Notes: generated by a model from the letters alone, not told the origin. A stretch of 64,000 nucleotides of DNA from AP-15 sp963732095 (GCA_963732095.1 CAVSZA010000013.1:1-64000), one strand, 5' to 3'; shown: positions 43,400 to 51,428, numbered from the stretch's first letter. A program made the numbers and translations.

Positions 43400-43530
43400 C
43401 TCGCGGTGGCGTCGTTGACCAGAATATTTCGACCGGCCCAAGCGCGGTGTGAGCCTCTTTGACAAAAGCCGCCGCATCATCGGGCTTCGTCGGATCAGCC
43501 GGGATGGCCGACGATTTTGCGGTTTGTCTC
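43400..43530 (-). pseudogene. Short SDR remnant
   Basis: Minus strand: SSAIPADPTKPDDAAAFVKE then AHTALGPVEI, resembling the strand-4 region of short-chain dehydrogenases just before the NNAG motif. Nothing else of the gene is present. Confidence 0.4.
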
Positions 43531-43899
43531 GCGCGCAATTTGGGACGCTGCCGAAGACCAATTCGCCGGTGGCACTCCGGTCAGGATGGTGTAACCGTAA
43601 TACCCGACGGGACTCGCGCTGACGCGCCAGGCAAGACCGGAAAGGCGGCTTCCATGAAACTCGGCCTCGCCGCTTCTTTCCGATCAGATGGATTTTCGTC
43701 TACAGCGGCTGAGTTCAGTTCCGGCGAATGACACGTCAATTCAGGAGGAGTACGACCGCCCGCAGCCTTCCGGCAAAAACCAGCTTCACCAGGCGGCTCT
43801 CGCCGCAGAGGGTTCAACTCGGCGTCTCAACAACCGCGGGCTGTCACAGACCGTCTTAAAGTGGTAACTCGTTAGCTCCCGGCCATGCCCATAGCGTCT

Positions 43900-44244
43900 T
43901 TACTTCCGTGGACCGAGAGGAACTGAGCCTGGACAAGGATGAGGGTGGTTGACCGATCCATCCTCGCCCATCTTGCCTAAGCCCCTTATTTGGGCCGCCT
44001 TGGTCCCACGGCTCACCAGAACCACACGCTCATTTGGCGCGTTGAAACTAGCTACGCGGGAGACAGATGAAAGTGATTCCTCTACAGGGGACCGGCGCTC
44101 ATTGCTACCGTGGGGAGTTATCCAAGGGCATACCGCCTCACCAACAAGCCCACCGGCGTGTGCTCCTTCCAGTGGCTCTCCAACCCTACCGCCAATGGCG
44201 GCCCCGGCGGCAATAAACAAAGCGACCCACTGTCCCTCCGACAA
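43900..44244 (-). CDS. Hypothetical protein with glycine-zipper stretch (low confidence)
   Basis: 115 codons from a TTG at 44244. LFIAAGAAIGGRVGEPLEGA and HAGGLVGEA resemble a glycine-zipper membrane segment. The frame is open further upstream without a good start, so the gene may be truncated. No family is recognised. Confidence 0.3.
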   Translation of the reverse strand: MSEGQWVALFIAAGAAIGGRVGEPLEGAHAGGLVGEAVCPWITPHGSNERRSPVEESLSSVSRVASFNAPNERVVLVSRGTKAAQIRGLGKMGEDGSVNHPHPCPGSVPLGPRK

Positions 44245-44393
44245 ACTTGGATATTCTGTTGGCTCAGGATCCCCGCTTAAAGATTCGGCAGTATCCGAGG
44301 TGGATGTGGGAATAACATCGGTCCTTGGATCAGTCTCCAGCAGACTGGCTACATCTCGTCGTTGCCGGTGAGGAGTGACTTACTGCCGAGCTT

Positions 44394-45089
44394 TCAGGCG
44401 CCGAAGTGGTCGGCGAGTTCCGCAAACCCGCCGACCACAATATCGGTCGCGGGGTTGGGTACGGGATCGGGCGGGCCGGCGGGTCCCCACTCGTCGGGTC
44501 GGCGCACAAAGGCGGTGCGGTAGCCGACGCCGCGGGCCGCATCGAGGTCGAAATTGTGGCACGCCACCATCAGGATCTCGCGCGGCTCGACGGCCAAAAG
44601 CGCGGCGGCGCGCCGATAGGCGTCGGGGAGCGGCTTGTAGACGCGCAGCATCTCGCACGGGATTACGGCGTCCCAGTCAATGCCGTTGCGTCGTGACACA
44701 TCGACGATCAGCGACAGGCTGAGGATCGTGAACGAGACGCATGTGTGGTGCCGCCGTATCCGGCGCAGCGCCGCAGCAAAATCCGGCCACGCGTCAAGCT
44801 GGTGCCAGCGCTCTGCGATCGCCTGCCGTTCCTCCGCAGAACCGCCGAGCCCGTTCTCGTCGAACAATTCGGCCAGCACGTCGCGATGCACGTCGTCGAT
44901 GTTGAAGCCGGGGTCGACCGTGTTGGTCATTCGGTGCAGCGAGCGGCGGCGATGCTCGTTCGCCAGCGCGTGCCAGTCGCGCTCGATGCCTTGGGCGGCG
45001 CCCCATGCCGCGAACGCCGCGGTCAAACCGGCATGCCAGTCGAGCACCGTGCCGCCGGTGTCGAAAGCGAGGACCTTTATGTCTTCCAT
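44394..45089 (-). CDS. HAD-superfamily hydrolase, haloacid dehalogenase type II-like
   Basis: 231 residues from ATG 45089. Motif I LAFDTGGTVLDW supplies the nucleophile Asp10. The helical cap follows (about 15-95). Later motifs: SFTILSLSLIVDVSRR (motif II region), CEMLRVYKPLPDAYRRAA (Lys), MVACHNFDLDAARGVGYRTAFVRR (acidic motif). Type II dehalogenases hydrolyse 2-halo acids, but close relatives act on other substrates. Its ribosome binding site GAGGAG overlaps the stop of the GrdB-like gene 7 bases upstream, so translation is coupled. Confidence 0.85.
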   Translation of the reverse strand: MEDIKVLAFDTGGTVLDWHAGLTAAFAAWGAAQGIERDWHALANEHRRRSLHRMTNTVDPGFNIDDVHRDVLAELFDENGLGGSAEERQAIAERWHQLDAWPDFAAALRRIRRHHTCVSFTILSLSLIVDVSRRNGIDWDAVIPCEMLRVYKPLPDAYRRAAALLAVEPREILMVACHNFDLDAARGVGYRTAFVRRPDEWGPAGPPDPVPNPATDIVVGGFAELADHFGA

Positions 45090-45096
45090 GCGCTCC

Positions 45097-46305
45097 TCAA
45101 CCGCCACGCACTCTTGCGGCGGGCACCACGAAGTTGCTGACGATCAGCCGCAGCCGCTCGTCTTCGTGCGCCTGCAGCACCTCGCGCAAAACGTGGATCG
45201 CCGCCCCCGTCGCGGTCTCGTTCCAGAACCAGTCGGTGAGCTGGCGGCTCGACGGTTTCGCGGCTCCGGCACCGGCCGCTTCCAGGCCATACGCCTTCAG
45301 ATCGTCGACCGCGAAGCGCAGGATCAGCGGCGCCGAAAAACCGTCGCGGGGGCTCGGCGGCGCCTTGCCGCGCAGCCAATCCGCGACATAGCGGGCGCAG
45401 TCGCCGATTGCAAACCCGCTCAGCCCCACCGAGCTGCGCCCGTGTTGCGCCATCCAGCGCCGATGTGCTCCCTGAAGCAGCAGGATTTCTGCCTCCAGTC
45501 GAGATGCGAGTGACTCGGCAGAACCATTCGCGACCGCCGCCGGCATGAAAGGCGGTTGCCACGCCGGATCGGGGCGGGCGCGCGGATCGTCGTCGGGAAA
45601 ATCGATGATCCGCACCGGCCCGCCGTCCTCGACCAGCATGCCGAGCGCAGCCAGGATAACACGCTTCTGGAATGCCGGGTCGTTTGGAGGGCCGAACGGC
45701 CGCCCCAGCTCGAACGGTACCCACAGCGCGCGCGGCGGCTTCGTGTTCTCGGCCTGCGGCCGGATCAACACGACGGCGACGGTCGCGATGCCCTCTTCCT
45801 CGAGATAATGGCCCAGCGCGCTCACGGCGCGCGTGCAGACCGGTCAAACGGGGGCGAGCAGGACGCTATCGACTTTGTCCTGCTTTAGGCGGCCGGCGAG
45901 TTCGCGGGCATGCGGTTCCATCTGCAACGGGTCGGTCGCGCCCATGAACGAATAGTGGGTATCGGCCATCGACCCGATCGTCCCCTCGGCCGCGAGCTCC
46001 CGCAACCGGTCGATCGGAAAGGCGACGTTCCAATCTTCCTGAAGCCCGGTGCGGTCGAAATTGATCGAGATGTGGCTGCACAGCAGGTCTTCTGGCCGCG
46101 TCGTCGCGGGGATAGCGTGATAATGCGGGTCGCGGCCGCGGAACGGGTCCTCGCCACGTACGACGAGGCCGGCGGACGAGACAATCGCAACGCGACGCTG
46201 CGATAACGCGGGACCCGTCACCCAAGGCCGCGTTTTAAATTCCGGGCATTCGACCTCGGCTAGGCGTTTGGCCTGGTCGGGCGGCAAGTCGGTCAGTCTG
46301 GTCAC
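45097..46305 (-). CDS. GrdB-family reductase-like protein with in-frame TGA (probable selenocysteine)
   Basis: 402 residues if the TGA at 45844-45846 is read through. N-terminal half: TGPALSQRRVAIVSSAGLVV, NFDRTGLQEDWNVAFPIDRL, ADTHYSFMGATDP, KVDSVLLAPV. Then TGA, P-V-C-T-R-A-V-S-A-L-G-H-Y-L-E-E-E-G-I. This is the glycine/sarcosine/betaine/D-proline reductase selenoprotein B family, in which this site is U/C-X-X-C. Both halves lie in the same frame with no shift, and a hairpin follows the TGA directly. Sec154 and Cys157 would form the redox motif. Partners GrdA/GrdC are absent, so the reaction is unknown. First gene of an operon with the HAD hydrolase, behind a TetR-type operator. Confidence 0.82.
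45810..45843 (-). promoter_or_regulatory. Candidate bacterial SECIS hairpin
   Basis: Immediately after the TGA, minus strand: outer stem GGTC/GGCC, internal loop TGCAC/TG, inner stem GCGCGC/GCGCGC, apical loop CGTGA. The loop lies 17 bases after the TGA and has G as its second base. Both points agree with general rules for bacterial SECIS elements bound by SelB. The inner stem is GC-rich and could also form by chance in this genome. Confidence 0.6.
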
Positions 46306-46368
46306 TGAGCTCTCCTCGCATCAGCTCGCGGCGATGGCTCGCCTCGTTCCGGAGGAGCTTATCACGTG

Positions 46369-46390
46369 TTTTAGATCGATCAATCTAAAA
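46369..46390. promoter_or_regulatory. Palindromic operator upstream of GrdB-like gene
   Basis: TTTTAGAT-CGATCA-ATCTAAAA, perfect 8-bp half sites with a 6-bp spacer, 63 bases before the GrdB-like start and overlapping the stop of the tetR gene. The same layout is at 47113-47134. Likely bound by the TetR regulator between them. Confidence 0.7.
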
Positions 46391-46996
46391 TCGTTTGCGT
46401 GCTTTGCTTTTGCGTGCTTTGCTAAGGAGCGCCAAAACCCCGTTGGCTGCGCCTTCCAGCACCTCGCGCTGCGGGCGCGTGCGCGCCAGGACACGGATGC
46501 CGAGCAGCACGCTCAATAGCAACTTGGCGAGTTCGTCCGCGGGACGGGTGTCTGCGATCGAACCGTCTTTCTGCCCCGCCTCGATACAGCGGCGAAAGAA
46601 AGCCTCGATGAAGATCATCTCTTCCGCCACAAGTTGCTGGAATTCGGGGTCGTAGGGCGCCAATTCCAGTGCGGCGTTGACCAGCATGCAGCCGCGGCGC
46701 TGCTCGTCGTCAACCGACCGCTCGATGATCTCGTCAAAAAATGTCCGGATCGCCAAAGCCGGCGGCAGCTTTTCCAACCGGGTAACGCGGTCCCGCACCG
46801 TTTGTGCGAGGTAATGGACGAAGGCCTGCCGATACAACGACCGCTTGTCTCCGAAGGCGTTGTAGAGGCTGGCGCCGGTGATCCCCATCCGCTCGGCGAG
46901 ATCGCGCACCGACGTCTGCTCGAAACCCTGCGCCCAGAAGCAGTTCATCGCCGCCTCCAGCACGGTCGTCTCGTCGAACTCTCTCGGTCGCGCCAT
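46385..46996 (-). CDS. TetR-family transcriptional regulator
   Basis: 203 residues. N-terminal helix-turn-helix: FDETTVLEAAMNCFWAQGFE, QTSVRDLAERMGITGASLYN, AFGDKRSLYRQAF. The C-terminal ligand domain includes RRGCMLVNAALELAPYDPEF, as in the AcrR/NemR-like group that has a conserved Cys (here in GCMLVN); in NemR relatives cysteine modification relieves repression. It has a highly basic tail (KARKSKARKRF). The gene sits between two copies of a matching palindrome, and probably controls the GrdB-like operon and the divergent peroxiredoxin. Confidence 0.9.
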   Translation of the reverse strand: MARPREFDETTVLEAAMNCFWAQGFEQTSVRDLAERMGITGASLYNAFGDKRSLYRQAFVHYLAQTVRDRVTRLEKLPPALAIRTFFDEIIERSVDDEQRRGCMLVNAALELAPYDPEFQQLVAEEMIFIEAFFRRCIEAGQKDGSIADTRPADELAKLLLSVLLGIRVLARTRPQREVLEGAANGVLALLSKARKSKARKRF

Positions 46997-47112
46997 CGGC
47001 CTCCTCGCGCCAGCGGCACGCCGGTGCCGCTATCCTCATGATCGGTCGATAAAATTTTAGAACACGCGCGCCAGAACGGCAAAGCCATTGTCAGCATCCG
47101 CTTGGCGGTTCA

Positions 47113-47134
47113 TTCTAGAGCAAACGATCTAAAA
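47113..47134. promoter_or_regulatory. Second operator, upstream of peroxiredoxin-like gene
   Basis: TTCTAGAG-CAAACG-ATCTAAAA: 8-6-8 layout, right half identical to the site at 46369-46390, left half with two changes. It lies 19 bases before the start at 47154 and about 120 bases upstream of tetR. Confidence 0.6.
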
Positions 47135-47153
47135 ATAGCGGAGAGGATCGACG

Positions 47154-47564
47154 ATGAGCCTGCAAGATGAATTGGATGCCCTGCGCGCCGAATTTGTCCG
47201 CTCGGCGCCGCCGGGCCGCGCCGCGCTGTACGACGCCAAGGTCGACGAATTGCGGCGGACTTTCCCGATCAAGAAAGCATTAAAGACCGGCGATCACGCG
47301 CCGGACTTCACGCTGCCAAACCCATCCGGACGGGCCGTCTCGCTTAGCGCCCTGCTGCGTAGTGGTCCGGCAGTCGTGACGTTCTACCGCGGCGGCTGGT
47401 GTCCCTACTGCAACCTCCAGCTTCGCGCCTACCAGCAGGCGCTGGGCGAGATCACGGCGCTCGGCGCCAAGCTCGTCGCGATCTCGCCGCAACTTCCCGA
47501 CGGCTCGATGTCGACAGCGGAGACGAACAGGCTCAGCGGATTTGGGACGCGCGGCGATGCCTGA
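47154..47564 (+). pseudogene. AhpC/TSA-type peroxiredoxin-like protein, truncated
   Basis: 136 residues. The N-terminal helical part (MSLQDELDALRAEFVRSAPP) and the thioredoxin fold up to the active site are intact: HAPDFTLPNPSGRAVSLSAL, VVTFYRGGWCPYCNLQLRAY (C-X2-C with peroxidatic Cys), LVAISPQLPDGSMSTAETN. After that the normal sequence is replaced by unrelated residues and a stop; family members have about 80 more residues. GAGAGG precedes the ATG. Regulated with the GrdB-like operon if the shared operators are real. Confidence 0.75.
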
Positions 47565-47841
47565 TGCAAGCCGCGGACGAGCGGCGGGCGCTGCGCCGCG
47601 TCGGGAAGGCGCGCGAGAATTCACCGTCCCGGCTGAGGGTGCGGTATCGGACGGCGGACGTCCATAGAAACCGCAGATGAATCCTTTCATGAAACATCAG
47701 GCCCGAGCCGCCGCGCTGGCGCCGCCAACTCTGGAGTGGTAAGCTGGACTAGTTCTACCTATGGTAGAATCGTTAACTATGTGAACCCACCACTCGGTCG
47801 GCTAGGGGATCAGAACTTGATCGGCAGGGAGGTTAAAGAGA

Positions 47842-48600
47842 ATGAAGCCATTGGCGCTGGTTCTTGCGGCAGTGCTCTCCGGCGTCTTGGCTACCGCGGC
47901 ACGGGGGAGCGCTCTGCCGACCGCTGTCGGGTCCACGTTTTGCACCAGCGACAACCCGGTTACCAGCATAAGCGATCCTTCCGCCTGCCAATTAGGAGGT
48001 GGTTTGGCGAGCGCGTCGGTGGTGACCGCTCCCTCCGTCGATCTGGTGTCGCACGCCGGATCGGGTGCCGGGGTTGCCTCCTTTGACGCGATTGGTTCGC
48101 TGACGTATGACTTCGAGGTGGTAGGGGGTACCGCGGGTGACCACGTCCCACTGTTAGTCGCGACCACCCTTGAGGCAACTGCCGATCCCCATACTTTCGC
48201 TGCCGCCGAAATTGTCATCACGGCCCCGCTGTTGCCAATTGCACAGGTTCGAGTTTGTACCGACGGAAGTTGCGCCTCTGATGGCAGTTTCTCTAGCACG
48301 CTCAGTGTCGAAACCGTCTCGGGCAGGTCGGAACGGTGCAGCTTATCATTCAAGCGGAAAACACGTTCCTGTTTGGTGGAACGGCCGACGCATCCGCAGA
48401 CCCTTTTATCTTTGTCGATCCCAGCTTTCCCGGTGCCGGCAACTATAGGGTCCTGGTCAGTGACGGCGTTGGGAACTTAGGTCCCGTACCCGTACCTTCC
48501 GTACCGGCCTGGGCGAAGTCTCGCATTGCTAAGTATCGGGCTTGCGGCCCTCGCCTTCCCAGCTTGTAGGAGGGCGCCGCAACGGCATCTCACGGTCTAG
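47842..48600 (+). pseudogene. PEP-CTERM exosortase-substrate protein, two frameshifts
   Basis: Signal peptide MKPLALVLAAVLSGVLATAA, then a beta-rich exoprotein domain (LTYDFEVVGGTAGDHVPLLV, AQVRVCTDGSCASDGSFSS). After a shift near 48330: TVQLIIQAENTFLFGGTADA, SADPFIFVDPSFPGAGNYRV. A second shift in the sorting signal leaves VPVPSVPAWA where V-P-E-P-A would stand; the third frame then gives SLALLSIGLAALAFPACRRA. PEP-CTERM proteins are exported and processed by exosortase. Clearly decayed. Confidence 0.7.
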
Positions 48601-48784
48601 TCCCGCTCCAATCGATGGTCAGGCTTCCCGACGCCGCCGGTGATGCGTCGTTTACGCCTTTGCGGTATCCCATCCCGAACCCTACGGCCCAGCCTGCCGC
48701 TGCGCAGGCGAAGACAACGAGCCAGACCCGTGCGGCTTCAAACGCCCAAATCATTGAGGCGTCCGCCGCAAGGAACAGGATCAT
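48590..48784 (-). CDS. Small membrane protein (low confidence)
   Basis: 64 residues: MILFLAADASMIWAFEAARV, WLVVFACAAAGWAVGFGMGY then RKGVNDASPAA. A single strong transmembrane helix followed by a basic segment; residue pattern is protein-like. No ribosome binding site and no family known. Confidence 0.35.
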   Translation of the reverse strand: MILFLAADASMIWAFEAARVWLVVFACAAAGWAVGFGMGYRKGVNDASPAASGSLTIDWSGTRP

Positions 48785-49133
48785 CTATTGGGCACGCATG
48801 GACCCCACCACCACTCACGCCGCCAGTCGCGCCAAAGCGCCTGATGCCAACCCTCGCCGCAGGCTTGGCCTCCCAGGCTAAAGGACAGTGGGGTAGTGTC
48901 CGGGAAGTTCTGCAAAAGCCGCTGAGGCGGATGGTCATGGTATGCGGGTGATTGCGCGATCACCGGATCCTTTGGCGAGGATGCACACCATGACCGGCAA
49001 GAAAGTTAAGCCTGGAACAATTGACGTGAAAGCCCTGCTGGCGGGGGATGAAGAGTTCCTGCGGGCACTGGTGCGAACCGCGCTCGAGGAGGTTCTCGAA
49101 GCGGAGATGACCGAGACGTTGGGCGCCGAGAAG

Positions 49134-49156
49134 AGCCTGCCCCTGGCTTGAACAGG
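49134..49156 (+). repeat. Palindromic micro-element P7 (23 bp)
   Basis: AGCCTGCCCCTG, GCTTGAA, CAGG(GG). Compared with copy 1 of the IS (GAGAAG|GGGGAACGG), exactly 23 bases are added after GAGAAG. Confidence 0.88.
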
Positions 49157-49363
49157 GGCGAGCGAACGGCGGGGCGGCAGGGCTACCGGTCGGGCTATTA
49201 CGGCTGAACGCTGATCACGCGGGTCGGCAAGCTGGAGCTGCGGGTGCCGCAGGATCGAAGCGGGCGGTTCTCGACCGAGCTGTTCGAACGGTATCAGCGT
49301 TCGGAGCGGGCGCTGGTGGCGGCGCTGGCGGAGATGTACGTCCAAGGGGTTTCGACCCGCAAG

Positions 49364-49386
49364 AGCCTGCCCTCGCGAAAGCGGGG
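49364..49386 (+). repeat. Palindromic micro-element P8 (23 bp)
   Basis: AGCCTGCCCTCGC, GAA, AGCGGGG. Copy 1 reads CGGAAA|GTGAAGGCG without it; here CGCAAG|element|GTGAAGGCG. Same sequence as P6. Confidence 0.9.
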
Positions 49387-49494
49387 GTGAAGGCGATCAC
49401 CGAGGAGCTGCCCGCCATGACGGACGGGCTGAGTTGATTTTGCAATGACCGACCGCAAGATCGACATCTATTACGCCGAGTTCCCGAGTTGTCG

Positions 49495-49703
49495 AAGCCG
49501 TCTGCCCCGCATGAGCATGGCGGCGCAGAATTCCTTTACGTTCTTTAAGGCCTCCTGATTGTCAGCATCAAGGCCAAGGACGTGGTCCTCGACGAAGGCG
49601 ATGCGGTGCATTTTGACTCGAGCGCGGCCCACAGTTACCGTCTCGACCCTCAACACCACGGGTCGCCTCCTGCCATCGTCGTCGTGACGCCTGAGCGTGA
49701 GTA
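49495..49703 (+). pseudogene. Cupin-domain remnant (XRE-type regulator C-terminus)
   Basis: PHEHGGAEFLYVL, an in-frame TAA, then GLLIVSIKAKDVVLDEGDAV, HFDSSAAHSYRLDPQHHGSP and a stop at 49701. This is the C-terminal cupin of HTH-cupin regulators (HEH..EEFLYVLEG, GDA.HFDS..PH). The DNA-binding part is missing. It lies in the segment that splits IS256 copy 2. Confidence 0.6.
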
Positions 49704-49887
49704 GATCAGCGACCTCGTTCGCAACCCGGGTGCGACCAGGTCGGCGAGGGTCGCGGCTCGCCGACTCCCACCAGCTGGCGAGAAGCCCTGCCGATGGTCG
49801 GGATCTGACATCTAACCATAGGAACAAGGGTGGGCGCACAACCGGTTCCTTAATGCGCCGCTACATGCTGGGACCGAGAGTTTGCGG

Positions 49888-49926
49888 ATTCGCTGCTGGA
49901 CGGAACAGGATTCGAACCGTTGGTAC
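49888..49926 (-). repeat. T-arm-like dispersed motif, copy 5
   Basis: Minus strand ACCAACGGTTCGAATCCTGT then TCCGTCCAGCAGCG. More diverged after the T-loop-like part. Confidence 0.55.
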
Positions 49927-50044
49927 CGCGGAGGGCGCCCAACGTGGGCGGCGCGGCGGTTCCGGTTCGCGCCGAATTTTCCGTCGGCAGTGAATCAAGC
50001 CGGGGTCAAATGAGCCCCGTTCAACCTGGGTCATGTCACGCGGT

Positions 50045-50080
50045 ACCGACGGTTCGAATCCGGCTTCCTCCAGCGGAGAG
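50045..50080 (+). repeat. T-arm-like dispersed motif, copy 6
   Basis: ACCGACGGTTCGAATCCGGC then TTCCTCCAGCGGAGAG. Best representative of the family consensus. Confidence 0.62.
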
Positions 50081-50166
50081 TTCTGCGAACCATCGGGCCT
50101 GAGTGTCTGGCACTCTACCTGATCGAACTCGGTGCGTTTTGTGCTGAGCTCGATTGAAATTAGCTA

Positions 50167-50262
50167 ATCGATCTCATCGACAGCCAGCGGCACGAAGGCT
50201 GGGTGTGCCAGCGCGCGGCTTATGATGACGGCGGGTTCTCCGGCGCCGAAATGGCCCATGTC
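50167..50262 (+). pseudogene. Serine recombinase (large resolvase) fragment
   Basis: LIDSQRHEGWVCQRAAYDDG then GFSGAEMA, the conserved stretch after the catalytic helix of large serine recombinases (SQ.HEGW...YDDGGFSG). Only about 30 residues are left. Confidence 0.6.
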
Positions 50263-50465
50263 CGCGCAAAGGGCCTCGGCACCCGTCACGCACAGGAAGA
50301 CCCCTCCGAGGACGAGAAATCCACCACTCCCGAAGCCGCTGCCGCCCTTTCTGGGGACATCGAGCCGCACCTAGCCAGGCCGGCGGTCCGATGTGTGATG
50401 GCGGCGTTAAACCTGAAACGACAGCTGTCGAACCGTTCGCCCGATTTCGCCCAATCTTGTTAGTG

Positions 50466-50744
50466 ATACGGTCACAGTTTTTCGGCGTCCGCGATCAGTG
50501 CTATCAACCAGCGGCTGGACGCGAGTCTGGCGCAATTTGCCGGCCGCCCGTTGGAAGAAGCCTTTCCCTATCTGATCCTCGACGCGCGCTACGAAAGAGT
50601 GCGTGAGAGCGGCGTAATCACCAGCCAGGCCGTGCTAATCGCGATCGGCATCGACTGGGACGGCCGGCGTCAGAGCCTGCCCCGGCGAAGGCCGGGGTGC
50701 TCGCAGTCGAACTCGCCAATCGCGAGAGCCGATCGAGCTGGCGC
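50466..50744 (+). mobile_element. IS256-family element copy 2, right part (fragment)
   Basis: GHSFSASAISAINQRLDASL, AQFAGRPLEEAFPYLILDAR, YERVRESGVITSQAVLIAIG, then P9 and VLAVELANRESRSSW. It begins within a few bases of where the left part stops at 49413, so about 1.05 kb of foreign DNA separates what was one transposase gene. Ends at about 50744. Confidence 0.82.
50674..50696 (+). repeat. Palindromic micro-element P9 (23 bp)
   Basis: AGCCTGCCCCGG, CGAA, GGCCGGG; identical to P5. Copy 1 of the IS reads CGCCAA|GTGTTGGCG; here CGTCAG|element|GTGCTCGCAG. Confidence 0.9.
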
Positions 50745-51044
50745 CCCAATTCACTACACTGCGACCGCGTTGCCCATGGGTTAAATTTGGCCGCTCAAGG
50801 GAAGGTGCGGTGATGGCCAGGATCAAGCAGCCGCGGTATTGGAGGTCCGTTCAACTCATCACCATTTGCCTCGGGAGAAAGCATGCGAAATTCGTTGCTT
50901 TGCGCTGGCTAGCAACCCTGGGCTTGGCTCTCGTCCCGGACACTGGTTCCTGGGTACGAATACAACCTGCCGGGTAAAATCCCCTGAGGAACCGATCGCC
51001 TTGAGAATTATGCGTCATCTCCTCCCCGCGGATCAGGAGGTCGG
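50745..51044. other. Intergenic, includes start of a 106-bp duplication
   Basis: No gene recognised. 50997-51102 duplicates 53632-53737. Confidence 0.5.
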
Positions 51045-51102
51045 TCAGCGTGCCGGGACAGTTCGGGCCAGCCATCCGCCGATCACAGCGGCAACTTGCA
51101 AA
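50997..51102. repeat. 106-bp duplication, copy 1
   Basis: Nearly identical to 53632-53737, the 3' end and downstream flank of the alpha/beta hydrolase gene. Here it is fused to the coxM remnant and supplies its C-terminus and stop. Confidence 0.9.
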
Positions 51103-51428
51103 GCGCCGATCACCCCGACATGCGCGTTGCTCGCCGCCCCCTGCCGGTCCTCGTCATAAAACAGAAGGATGCCGGCGAGGGCGAAATCGCCTTCCCGCCG
51201 GGCATATTTCCGAAAGGCCCAGTGCCGCCCGTTTGGCCATTTCGCGAGATGCAGCGCGGTGATGATCTCGTCTGGCTGGCGCAGCGTCGACAGCGGCCCG
51301 GTGAAAAAATTGCCGGCGCCTACCGTGCGCGAGCCGGACGGGCCGGAGAGGGTGATTTCGCCCTCGCAGGGACCGTGCGGAGAATCTGTGACGGCGTGGC
51401 TGAAACGTTCGACTAACGAGTTATTCAA
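51045..51428 (-). pseudogene. CoxM-type FAD-binding subunit fragment fused to hydrolase tail
   Basis: GEITLSGPSGSRTVGAGNFF, TGPLSTLRQPDEIITALHLA, FRKYARREGDFALAGILLFY is the second half of a CoxM/xanthine dehydrogenase FAD-binding subunit. At about 51104 it changes to LQVAAVIGGWLARTVPAR, the C-terminal end of the hydrolase at 53680, copied with the 106-bp duplication. The N-terminal FAD-binding half is missing. Confidence 0.72.

Larger units (their letters stand above)
42994..43899. other. Largely non-coding region with repeat and SDR scrap
   Basis: Contains one T-arm-like motif (43264-43300) and a short SDR remnant (43400-43530, minus). No complete gene recognised. Confidence 0.5.
48892..49413 (+). 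mobile_element. IS256-family element copy 2, left part
   Basis: Left end GGTAGTGTCCGGGAAGTTC and leader match copy 1 (24641). Transposase from ATG 48990: MTGKKVKPGTIDVKALLAGD, EFLRALVRTALEEVLEAEMT, then P7, GYRSGYYG followed by a TGA, LRVPQDRSGRFSTELFERYQ, MYVQGVSTRK, P8, VKAITEEL. It breaks at about 49413; coding similarity resumes at 50466. Confidence 0.85.
49704..50166. other. Intergenic segment with two T-arm-like motifs
   Basis: Copies at 49888-49926 (minus) and 50045-50080 (plus). No gene recognised. Confidence 0.5.

Noticed and set aside
43949..44371. 140-codon plus-strand frame
   Set aside because: No domain, no ribosome binding site, Ser/Pro-rich composition typical of antisense reading.
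45097..45825. Independent gene starting at GTG 45825
   Set aside because: The start lies inside a conserved block (PVCTRAVSALGHY), there is no ribosome binding site, and the upstream half continues in the same frame across a TGA. Sec read-through explains it better.
50045..50080. tRNA gene at the T-arm-like motifs
   Set aside because: No anticodon arm or matching acceptor strand upstream; the putative T-stem has a mismatch. Kept only as a repeat family.
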